This document shows positions 34,712 to 42,391 of a DNA stretch of 64,000 bases, piece after piece. A program made the translations under genes and the position numbers. The stretch is from NCBI GenBank assembly GCA_934541105.1, contig CAKTDA010000001.1, positions 620,001-684,000 on the forward strand. The letters are read 5' to 3'. The notes below the pieces were generated by a model. That model did no database searches. It was not told the DNA's origin and was given only the letters and a program-made list of their open reading frames with translations. This DNA comes from an uncultured Luteitalea sp. (GTDB taxonomy: Bacteria > Acidobacteriota > Vicinamibacteria > Vicinamibacterales > Vicinamibacteraceae). Within the stretch, counting starts at the first letter, position 1, and each line of letters begins with the position of its first letter.

Positions 34712-34732
34712 GGCGCAGCGCCGGGCTGCGCC
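34712..34732 (-). other. Stem-loop between kinase and 70-aa genes
   Basis: Minus strand GGCGCAG, 7-nt loop, CTGCGCC: seven perfect GC-rich pairs in the 80-bp gap. No T-run follows, so it is more likely an mRNA processing or attenuation structure than a terminator. Confidence 0.4.
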
Positions 34733-34771
34733 ACACGGCGGTCGGTTTGCGACGTCGCCCCGCGCGGGACG

Positions 34772-37507
34772 TCAGGGTTGCTGCTCGTACGCGGCGAGGA
34801 TGTGGGCCCAGCGCGGGTCGGAGCGCACGCTCGCAAACCGCGGATCGACCCGCAGGTAGGCAAGTCGCGAGCTCTTGCCTCGTGCGGCGATCTCGAGCCA
34901 CGGGAACACGTTGTCGGTCTGCTCCAGGCCGGCAAACGCCGTCGCGAGGAAGAACGCGAGGTCCGGGCGCTCGGTCGGTGCGGCGGCATCGTGCCGCGCC
35001 TGCAGCCGCGCGAGGAGGTTCGCCGACTCGTCGTGCTGCCCCAGCCGTCCGAGGACGGCGGCGAGCTGCGCTTCCGAGAACGCGTCCCTGCCCTTGCGAC
35101 GCGTCAGCAGCTGCCGACAGGTGACGAGCGCGTCCTGGTACTGCCCGACGACCGTCTGGATGCGGCACTGCCCGACGAGGGCGGAGTCGAGGCCGCGATC
35201 GACGGCACGCAGTTCCTTGAAGGTCTCGAGCGCCTCTTCGTCGCGCCCGGCGTAGTGCAGCGCCATCGCGAGGTAGCCCTTCAGCGACGTCGCGAGGGGC
35301 GCGCTGCGGCGCGCTTCGACCAGTTGCTCCACCGCCTCGGTGGTCCTGCCGCGGCCGGCAAGCAGCATGGCATAGCGGGAACGCGCGAAGACGTTGCTGC
35401 CGTCGCGCGCGAGCGCGTCGAGGAACTCGCTCTCGGCGCGCGCCCAGTCGCGCAGTTCCTCGGCCGTCAGGTCGGCCACCGCGGCCTTCGCATCGGCGTT
35501 GTCGGGATCGCGCGCAAGGGCCAGCGATGCGGCAAGGCGTGCGTAGTCGAAGGCGACGTGCGGCGCGATGGCGCTCATGCGGTACTGCGTCAGGAGGCAC
35601 TGTGCCCAGCGCGCGTAGCCGGCCGCGAACTCCGGATCGGCATCCGTGGACGACTTGAAGGACTGGCACGCCTGCGCGATGCCTTCGTCGCTCTCGGTGG
35701 CAATCTGCCGCAGCCCGCGCGCGTAGTGCTCGAGCGCCTCGGGATTGCCCCGCACGTCGACCGAGCGCCTCACGGCGTGCAGCGCCTCCGGATTGACGCG
35801 CAGGTGCGGCGCGAGGGCGCTCGCCAGCGCGTCGCCGAGGCCCTCGATGTCGAGCGCCGGCCCGATTGTCGGCAGTTCCACGGCCAGCGCTCCCGCCATC
35901 AGCAACCGCGCGTTGGCGCGATAGCCGTCCCGATCGTGGCGGACGGGCAGCAGTTCGACGATCGCGTCACTCTGCAGCGTCGCCATGAGCGAGGCGCTCG
36001 AGCGTGCGGCATCGTTGATGGCCGCGACCGCGTCGGGGCTCGTCACGCGCAGTTCGGGGGACGAGCGCAGGCGCTCGTCGAGGCCGGAGGCCAGCAGGAA
36101 CGTCTCCGGGTCGAACGACGAGGCGGCCGCGGGCATGGGCCGGATGGCGACGACCGGCTTGACCGCCGTCGCCCGCTGCAGGGCCACCTCCGGCTCGCGA
36201 GGCAGCAACCACGCCAGCAGCGCCACGAGGATGGCGCCGAGCACGAAGCCGACGCCGGCCACGTGCCACCAGCGGAAGGGCCAGGCGCGGCCGGGCCGCT
36301 CGATGCCGGGCACCGTGTCGACGCTGGCACTTGCCGCGGCCGCAGCCGCATCGAGGGCCTCACGATCCACCGTGATGGTGCTGTCGAGGCCGAGCGACCG
36401 CGCAAGGGCCTCCTGGAGCGCACCGGCGCTCGCGTAGCGACGCGAGGCGTCGGGGTTCGACGCCCGCTCGACCACGCGCGCGAAGTCGTCGGCCAGGTCC
36501 GGCCGCGCATCGTGCAGCCGGAACCGGCGCCCCTCGCGATGCGCCTGCCGCAGGTCGTCGAGCGAGGTCGCGTTCACCGGGTACTGCGCCGTGACCAGGT
36601 GGAACAGCAGCACGCCCAGGCTGTAGATGTCCGACTGCACGGTGGCGTCGCCGCCGCGCATCAACTCGGGCGCGAGGTACAGCGGCGTGCCAGTGAGCCG
36701 GCCGCTCGAGGACGCAGCCGTCGCATGCACGAACTGGCCCGCCCCGAAATCCATCAGGACCAGGCGGCCGCCCTCCTCGCGCATGACGTTCTGCGCCTTG
36801 ATGTCGCGGTGGACCAGTCCGGCCTTGTGGACGGCGGCAAGCGCCCGGCACAGCTCCTGCCCGATGAGCGCCGCCTCACGAGCGCCGAACGGCCCCGTCG
36901 ATCGCAGCAACTGCTCGAGCGTGCGGCCGCGGATGTACTCCATCCACAGGCCGACACGGCCGTCGCGCTCCTCGGCACCGAAAACCGTCACCACGTTGCG
37001 GTGCCGCACGCGGGCGAGGATGCGCCCCTCGTGCAGGATCTTCTCGGCCAGCTCGCTCGTCTGGCGTCCCTTGCGCAGCAGCTTCAGGGCGACGTCCCGG
37101 TCGAGACGCGTGTCGCGGGCCCGATACACGTTGCCGAACGAGCCCTGGCCGATCTGCTCGATGAGTTCGAGGTGGCCCCACTGCTCCAGCGGCCGCGTCG
37201 AGGGCGGCGGCAGCACGCGCTCCTCGATCGTCGGGGCGTCGGTATCCGACAGGGACGCCGGTCCGATCCGGCCGACGACCCGGGCCCTCCCCTTCTGGCC
37301 CGGGAATGCCTCGTCCGCATCGGCGTCGCCCGGCAGCGGGTCGGACCGATGCAGTTCGGCTACCTCGGCGAGCACCCGCAGGTCGTCCAGGAGCTGACGA
37401 TCCTCGTCGTCCTCGATCGAGGCCTCGAGATCCTTCCAGTCGATCTCGACCGAGCCGTCGGCGACCGACGCAGCCAGTTCGAGCAAACGCTCGCGTTGCG
37501 CACTCAT
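34772..37507 (-). CDS. Membrane-anchored Ser/Thr protein kinase with repeat-rich extracytoplasmic domain
   Basis: 911 aa. N-terminal 100 residues acidic and flexible; kinase domain about 112-400 with Gly loop GQGSFGNVYRA, Lys142 in VALKLL, catalytic loop HRDIKAQN (Asp235) and DFGAG, then GTPLYLAPELMRGG. One membrane helix at about 413-437 (WWHVAGVGFVLGAILVALLA). The last 470 residues are helical with TPR-like repeats (AAGYARWAQCLLTQ, FARSRYAMLLAGRGRTTEAV, GYLAMALHYAGRDEEALETF). It is the Pkn2-type architecture where the outer part likely senses a ligand or protein. The ATG at 37507 has only a distant AGGAAG. Heads a three-gene run with the 70-aa and SagB-type genes. Confidence 0.9.
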   Translation of the reverse strand: MSAQRERLLELAASVADGSVEIDWKDLEASIEDDEDRQLLDDLRVLAEVAELHRSDPLPGDADADEAFPGQKGRARVVGRIGPASLSDTDAPTIEERVLPPPSTRPLEQWGHLELIEQIGQGSFGNVYRARDTRLDRDVALKLLRKGRQTSELAEKILHEGRILARVRHRNVVTVFGAEERDGRVGLWMEYIRGRTLEQLLRSTGPFGAREAALIGQELCRALAAVHKAGLVHRDIKAQNVMREEGGRLVLMDFGAGQFVHATAASSSGRLTGTPLYLAPELMRGGDATVQSDIYSLGVLLFHLVTAQYPVNATSLDDLRQAHREGRRFRLHDARPDLADDFARVVERASNPDASRRYASAGALQEALARSLGLDSTITVDREALDAAAAAASASVDTVPGIERPGRAWPFRWWHVAGVGFVLGAILVALLAWLLPREPEVALQRATAVKPVVAIRPMPAAASSFDPETFLLASGLDERLRSSPELRVTSPDAVAAINDAARSSASLMATLQSDAIVELLPVRHDRDGYRANARLLMAGALAVELPTIGPALDIEGLGDALASALAPHLRVNPEALHAVRRSVDVRGNPEALEHYARGLRQIATESDEGIAQACQSFKSSTDADPEFAAGYARWAQCLLTQYRMSAIAPHVAFDYARLAASLALARDPDNADAKAAVADLTAEELRDWARAESEFLDALARDGSNVFARSRYAMLLAGRGRTTEAVEQLVEARRSAPLATSLKGYLAMALHYAGRDEEALETFKELRAVDRGLDSALVGQCRIQTVVGQYQDALVTCRQLLTRRKGRDAFSEAQLAAVLGRLGQHDESANLLARLQARHDAAAPTERPDLAFFLATAFAGLEQTDNVFPWLEIAARGKSSRLAYLRVDPRFASVRSDPRWAHILAAYEQQP

Positions 37508-37711
37508 GGACGAGCCCGTTCTCGCTTCCTGAGAGGGGTGCGGTGTTCCCGGGGAGCCTGCCCCGGACGTGCGGGGCCGTCCGCAGACGGCCACCGGTGA
37601 CGCGACGGGCACCGTGGGTTGCGGTTCGGCAATCTGAGCCGACCGCTCATGGTCTGAAACGTCACACGCGAGCGGATCGAACCCCAACGACGCCCAATAT
37701 GCAAGAGCTGC

Positions 37712-37740
37712 TTGACTTTGACGACTCGCGAGTTTAGTTT
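37712..37740 (+). promoter_or_regulatory. Sigma-70-like promoter of the iron-uptake operon
   Basis: TTGACT (37712-37717), 17-bp spacer, TAGTTT (37735-37740). The -35 matches consensus at five of six positions and the spacing is ideal. Transcription would start near 37747, inside the palindrome at 37739-37754. A second 10-bp palindrome (ACTCGCGAGT, 37724-37733) fills most of the spacer. Confidence 0.6.
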
Positions 37741-37754
37741 TTGACTAGTCAAAA
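37739..37754. promoter_or_regulatory. 16-bp perfect palindrome, candidate metal-repressor operator
   Basis: TTTTGACTAGTCAAAA, strikingly AT-rich for this genome. It covers the end of the -10 and the predicted transcription start of an operon that encodes its own DtxR-like regulator, the classic position for repression. DtxR/MntR-family sites are palindromes of this size and composition in many bacteria. Confidence 0.6.
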
Positions 37755-37762
37755 TCACTCAC

Positions 37763-39970
37763 GTGTTCCTGTTCCCATCGCTCATCGTCGCCGCCCTCAG
37801 CCTCCAGCCGCCATCACTGGACGACACCTGCCCGGTTCGCCTTGACGTCCGCGACGCGGCCGGCACCGCCCTGCCGGGCGCAGCCATCGTCGGCCCGGAC
37901 GGCACGGTGGTCCGGACCACCGATGCCGACGGTGTCGCCTGCGTGGACGCGCCGTCCGCCCTCCGGGTCGAACTCTCCGGGTTCGTTGCCACCACCGTGG
38001 AAGCGGCAATCGGCACCGTCCGCGTCACGCTTGCCCCGGCGTTCCACTCGGAGGTCGAGGTGGCCGCCGAGCGCCGCGACGCACGGCTCCGCGATGCGCC
38101 GGTGCGCACCGAGGTGATTTCTCGCCGCTTCATCGAGGACGTCGGCGCGCGGACGCTTGCCGATGCCGTCGAGTACACGACCGGCGTCCGGGTGGAGAGC
38201 AACTGCCAGAACTGCAACTTCTCGCAGGTCCGGCTCCTCGGACTCGAAGGGCCCTATACGCAGATCCTGATCGACGGGCAGCCGACGCTCTCGTCGCTCG
38301 CGCAGGTCTACGGCCTCGAGCAGATCCCGGCGCGGCTCATCGACAGGCTCGAAGTCACCAAGGGCGGCGGTGCGGCCCTGCTCGGCCCGGGATCGGTGGG
38401 CGGGGTGATCAACGTCATCACGCGCGAACCGACGGCCCGGGGTGCGCAGCTCGATGCCACCGTCGGCGTCTCGGGCGGCCAGCCCACCGTGAGCACCGCC
38501 GGTGCCGTGGACTGGGTCAGCGGGAATCGCCGCAGCATGCTCACCGCGTATGGCCAGGCCGACCGGGTCGATGCCGTCGACCTGACGGGCGATGGCTTCA
38601 CCGAAGTGTCGCGACGCGCGCTCGACGCCGGCGGTGTGCGGGCCCATCGCCTCCTGCTCGACTCGCGCGCCCGGCTGACGGTCGATGCCAGCGCCTTCCG
38701 TGAAGCGCGGCGCGGCGGCAATGCGCTCGACGGCCCGCCGCACGAGGCCGACATCGCCGAGGACATCGACACGCTCCGAACCGCGGCCACGGTCACGTGG
38801 CTGCATGCCCCCACGCCCCGTACCGACTACCGCGTGACGGTCTCGGCGGCCGACACGCAGCGCGACAGTTATTACGGCGTGGGCCGAAACCCGCTCGCGT
38901 ATGGCGACACGAACAGCCGCCTCGGTGTCGCCGACCTGCTCGTGAACCGGTACGGCGCGCGCCACGTGATGAGCGGCGGCGTGCAGCTCACGGCCGAGCA
39001 CCTGCAGGACCGCCAGCCCGGGTACGGCCGATCGCTCGACGCGCAGTACCGGCAGCTTGGCGTCTTCGTGCAGGACGAGTGGACGATGCGCCCGGGCGTG
39101 CAACTGGTGACGGGCGCCCGCGTGGACACGCACACCGAGATCGATGGCCCTCAGGTGCTTCCGCGCGCGGCGCTGCGCATCTCGCCGCGCCCGTCGCTCG
39201 ACCTCCGCGTCTCGTTCGCGCAGGGCATCCGCGCGCCGCAGGTGTTCGACGAGGACCTGCACATCGCGTCGGTCGGCGGCGAGGCCCGCATCGTGGTCGT
39301 CGATCCGGCGCTGCGTCCCGAACGCTCGCGCAACTTGATGGCCGGCGGCGAATGGAAGCCGGCGCTCTTCGGCGGCCAGGCACTGCTCGAGGTCAACGGC
39401 TTCCACACGACGCTGCGCGACCAGTTCCACCTGCAGGAGCAGGACGCACCCGGGACCGCTGCGCGCGAGTTCCTCAAGACGAACCTGGGGACCGCCGTGG
39501 TGCGCGGCATCGAAGCCAATGTGGGGTGGGGCCGCGGCGATCACCTCGTGCTGCAGGGTGGCCTCGTCGTGCAGCGCAGTACGTTCGACACGCCCGACCC
39601 CGACTTCGGCAGCCTGCGCTTCTTCCGGACGCCCGACGTCTACGGCAACGCGTCGCTCACGGTGCGCGACGTGCTGCCGGTGGACGTGTTCGCCGGACTG
39701 CGGATGACCGGGTCCATGCTGGCGCCGCACTACGCCGGTGCCATCCCCGAGAACCGCCTCGAACGGACGCCGTCGTTCCTCCAGGTCGATCTCTCCGTGT
39801 CGCGCCGCATCGCCCGCGGGCCCGTGCCGATGACGCTGACGCTTGCCGTCCGTAACCTGACGAACGCCTACCAGCGGGATCTCGATCAAGGGCCGCTGCG
39901 CGATGCGGGCTACGTCTACGGCCCCCGCCTGCCGCGCACCGTCACGATCGCCATGAGGATCGAACGATGA
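37763..39970 (+). CDS. TonB-dependent receptor with Cys-X-X-Cys plug motif
   Basis: 735 aa from a GTG at 37763. Short signal peptide (FLFPSLIVAALSLQPPS), a carboxypeptidase-like beta sandwich (CPVRLDVRDAAGTALPGAAI), then the plug: TEVISRRFIEDVGARTLADA, ESNCQNCNFSQVRLLG with Cys148 and Cys151, GPYTQILIDGQPTLSSLAQV, YGLEQIPARLIDRLEVTKGG and GPGSVGGVINVIT. The barrel ends with RTVTIAMRIER. The Cys pair is unusual among TonB receptors and could form a disulfide or bind metal; the next gene is an exported thioredoxin. First gene of the iron operon; no ribosome site, leader about 15 nt. Confidence 0.9.
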   Translation: MFLFPSLIVAALSLQPPSLDDTCPVRLDVRDAAGTALPGAAIVGPDGTVVRTTDADGVACVDAPSALRVELSGFVATTVEAAIGTVRVTLAPAFHSEVEVAAERRDARLRDAPVRTEVISRRFIEDVGARTLADAVEYTTGVRVESNCQNCNFSQVRLLGLEGPYTQILIDGQPTLSSLAQVYGLEQIPARLIDRLEVTKGGGAALLGPGSVGGVINVITREPTARGAQLDATVGVSGGQPTVSTAGAVDWVSGNRRSMLTAYGQADRVDAVDLTGDGFTEVSRRALDAGGVRAHRLLLDSRARLTVDASAFREARRGGNALDGPPHEADIAEDIDTLRTAATVTWLHAPTPRTDYRVTVSAADTQRDSYYGVGRNPLAYGDTNSRLGVADLLVNRYGARHVMSGGVQLTAEHLQDRQPGYGRSLDAQYRQLGVFVQDEWTMRPGVQLVTGARVDTHTEIDGPQVLPRAALRISPRPSLDLRVSFAQGIRAPQVFDEDLHIASVGGEARIVVVDPALRPERSRNLMAGGEWKPALFGGQALLEVNGFHTTLRDQFHLQEQDAPGTAAREFLKTNLGTAVVRGIEANVGWGRGDHLVLQGGLVVQRSTFDTPDPDFGSLRFFRTPDVYGNASLTVRDVLPVDVFAGLRMTGSMLAPHYAGAIPENRLERTPSFLQVDLSVSRRIARGPVPMTLTLAVRNLTNAYQRDLDQGPLRDAGYVYGPRLPRTVTIAMRIER

Positions 39971-40515
39971 CGCGCGCGCGCACCGTCGCGCTCGTGCTCG
40001 CGCTCGCCGCCTCCGGCATGACGGCGGCAGCCCGCATCGACACGGACCTGCACGCCTCCGGCCGTCTGGGGTCGACAGGCGCCCTGCCGGCGTTGCCCGA
40101 TGCGCTGCCTGGCTGGCACGTCGTGGACATCGACGGCCGCACATGGTCGCCCGACGCGCTGCGCGGCCGTGTCGTGCTGGTGGACTTCTGGGCCACGTGG
40201 TGTGCGCCATGCCTCGCCGACCTGCCGGGCCTCAAGCGCCTGCACGCGCGCTACGCCGCGCAGGGGCTGACGATTCTCGGCGTCAGCCTCGATCGGACGA
40301 GCATGCGCGACTTCCGCAGCTGGCTGCAGCGTCATGGCATCGGCTGGCCGCAGGTACGCGAGGCGGGCGGCTACGACGGGGCGACCGCGCGACGTTTCGG
40401 AGTGGACGCGATTCCCGCCTCGTTCCTGTACGACCGGCGCGGGCAACTGCTCGGCACGGCGCTGCGCGGGGCCGCACTCGAGGCGCGTGTGGCCGACGTG
40501 ATGGAGTCACGATGA
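39967..40515 (+). CDS. Exported TlpA-type thioredoxin
   Basis: 182 aa with a signal peptide (MTRARTVALVLALAASGMTA, AARI) and a TlpA/ResA-like domain: ALRGRVVLVDFWATWCAPCL with Cys79 and Cys82, LTILGVSLDRTSMRDFRSWL, and the cis-Pro region DAIPASFLYDRRG. It should act as a periplasmic thiol reductase. Overlaps the receptor stop by 4 bp (ATGA) and the regulator start by 4 bp. Its likely client is the receptor's Cys pair or another envelope protein of this route; this is inference from the gene order. Confidence 0.9.
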   Translation: MTRARTVALVLALAASGMTAAARIDTDLHASGRLGSTGALPALPDALPGWHVVDIDGRTWSPDALRGRVVLVDFWATWCAPCLADLPGLKRLHARYAAQGLTILGVSLDRTSMRDFRSWLQRHGIGWPQVREAGGYDGATARRFGVDAIPASFLYDRRGQLLGTALRGAALEARVADVMESR

Positions 40516-41573
40516 CCGCACCGACGATGTGGTGGGTCGCCGGGATCGCGCTGGCCCTGCTGGCGATCGCCTGGCCGCGGTACGGGCTGATTGCACGCGC
40601 GCAGCACCGCCTGTCACGCCAGGCCCGCGAGCGCAGCGACAACGCGCTCAAGCACCTGCTCCACGAAGCGCAGGCGGGCCGGGCCGCGACGTTCGCCTCG
40701 CTGAAGGGGACCCTGCGGCTGCGCGATGGCGCACTGCTGCGCGTGCTCGAACGGCTCCGCGCCACCGGACTGATCGCGTCCGACGGCGGCAGTTATCACC
40801 TCACGCCGGCCGGCGAGACGCGAGCGCGACACCTCGTGCGCGCGCACCGGCTCCTCGAGCGCTACCTGGCCGACGAGGCGCGCCTCCCGCTGACGTCGGT
40901 CCACCGCGTCGCCGATCGACTCGAGCACGACCTGACCGAAGCCGACGCCGACCGGCTCTCCGCGTCGCTGGGACATCCCGAGCGTGATCCCCACGGCGAT
41001 CCCATCCCGTCGGCGGGCGAGGCCACCGACGACGTCGGTGTGCCGATCACCACGTGGCTGGCAGGCCGGCAGGGACGCATCGTGCACCTCGAGGACGAAC
41101 CCGACGCGACGTTCCGCGCGCTCGTCCACCTCGGGCTCCACGCGGGGCAGGCATTCCGCGTCGAGTCGATCGACGCGGACGCGATGCACCTCGTCGTCGA
41201 GGACCGCGCGATCGACTTGCCGCTCGAGCACGCCGGCAACGTCTTCGTGCTGCCGCTCGGGATCTGGGTGGCCGGGGATGTCGATCTCGTGCGCCTCGCC
41301 GACCTGCCCGACGCCGAAGACGCGGAGATCGTGTCGCTCTCGCCCGCGTGCCAGGGCTTCACGAGGCGGCGCCTGCTGGACCTGGGGTTCACGCCCGGCA
41401 CGCGCATCAGGCCGGTGCTGCGGACGTTTGCCGGCGATCCGCGCGCCTACCGCGTCCGCGGCACGACGATCGCGCTGCGGCGGGATCAGTCGGACGCAAT
41501 TGTCGTCCGGCGTGTGCCCGACGAGTCACGAGACGAGGCGACGCGCGACAGTCGCGAGAGGGAGGCGAGGTGA
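40512..41573 (+). CDS. Membrane-anchored DtxR/MntR-like regulator fused to FeoA
   Basis: 353 aa. A hydrophobic helix at about 6-22 (MWWVAGIALALLAIAWPRYG) is followed by a winged helix (about 40-100: NALKHLLHEAQ, RVLERLRATGLIASDGGSYH, LTPAGE), the DtxR dimerisation/metal domain and a C-terminal FeoA/SH3-like domain from about 271 (AEIVSLSPACQGFTRRRLLD). Metal ligands of DtxR are largely kept: His112 and Glu116 in AHRLLE, and His131, Asp135, Glu138, His139 in VHRVADRLEH, then GHPERDPHGDPIP. An N-terminal membrane anchor on a DNA-binding repressor is unusual. Probably senses Fe2+ and controls this operon, perhaps also touching FeoB through FeoA. Confidence 0.88.
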   Translation: MTAPTMWWVAGIALALLAIAWPRYGLIARAQHRLSRQARERSDNALKHLLHEAQAGRAATFASLKGTLRLRDGALLRVLERLRATGLIASDGGSYHLTPAGETRARHLVRAHRLLERYLADEARLPLTSVHRVADRLEHDLTEADADRLSASLGHPERDPHGDPIPSAGEATDDVGVPITTWLAGRQGRIVHLEDEPDATFRALVHLGLHAGQAFRVESIDADAMHLVVEDRAIDLPLEHAGNVFVLPLGIWVAGDVDLVRLADLPDAEDAEIVSLSPACQGFTRRRLLDLGFTPGTRIRPVLRTFAGDPRAYRVRGTTIALRRDQSDAIVVRRVPDESRDEATRDSREREAR

Positions 41574-41578
41574 CGACC

Positions 41579-42391
41579 ATGTCGCACGAGTGCGAGAGCT
41601 GTCCAGTGGCGGTCGAACTGGCGCCCCTGGGCGTCGAGGTCGGCGGCATCGATCGGGTGATTGCCCTGGCGGGCAACCCCAACACGGGCAAGAGCACGCT
41701 CTTCAACGCGCTCACGGGCCTGCACCAGCACACGGGCAACTGGCCGGGCAAGACCGTGACGCGGGCCGAGGGCGGCTTTGCCTACGGCCACGTCCGGTAC
41801 AAGGTCGTGGACCTGCCAGGCACCTACTCGCTGCTCTCGGCGTCGCAGGACGAAGAGGTCGCGCGCGACTTCATCCTCTTCGGACAACCGCACGCCGTCA
41901 TCGTCGTCACCGACGCGAGCGCGCTCGAGCGGAACCTGAACCTCGTGCTGCAGGTGCTCGAGATCACCGATCGCGTCGTGGTCGGGGTCAACCTCATGGA
42001 CGAGGCGCGACGCAAGGGCATCGACGTGGATGCACGGAGCCTCGCACGCGACCTCGGTGTTCCGGTGATCCCGATCGTCGCGCGCACGGGCGAGGGGCTC
42101 CACGCGCTGCTCACCGCGGTCGACGGCGTCTCGAGCGGTGAGACTGAGACGACCCCGCTGCGTGTCACCGGCACGCCGGAGTTCGAACACGCGGTGCGCG
42201 AACTGATGACGCACATCGAGGCCGCGGCGCCCGGCGTGCCCAACAGCCGCTGGCTTGCCATCCGGCTGCTCGATGGCGACGCCCGCGTCGAGGACGCGCT
42301 CCGGACGGGCGAACTCGCGCGTCTGGTGACACGACAGCAGCAGCGAGACGCCCGCTTCAGCCGCCAGATCGCGCTTCAGGGCGCGCAATGA
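41579..42391 (+). CDS. feoB: FeoB GTPase domain as a separate protein
   Basis: 270 aa. G1 GNPNTGKST (32-40), FeoB-specific HTGNWPGKTVTRAEGG, G3 VVDLPGTYSLL, G4-like VGVNLMDEARRKGI and G5-like PIVARTGEG. The N-terminus has MSHECESCP with a C-x-x-C that may bind metal. Ordinary FeoB fuses this domain to a membrane permease; here it ends at about the usual domain border and the permease is the next gene. A GTG at 41570 that overlaps the upstream stop is an equally good start and would add three residues. Drives or gates Fe2+ import by GTP hydrolysis. Confidence 0.9.
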   Translation: MSHECESCPVAVELAPLGVEVGGIDRVIALAGNPNTGKSTLFNALTGLHQHTGNWPGKTVTRAEGGFAYGHVRYKVVDLPGTYSLLSASQDEEVARDFILFGQPHAVIVVTDASALERNLNLVLQVLEITDRVVVGVNLMDEARRKGIDVDARSLARDLGVPVIPIVARTGEGLHALLTAVDGVSSGETETTPLRVTGTPEFEHAVRELMTHIEAAAPGVPNSRWLAIRLLDGDARVEDALRTGELARLVTRQQQRDARFSRQIALQGAQ

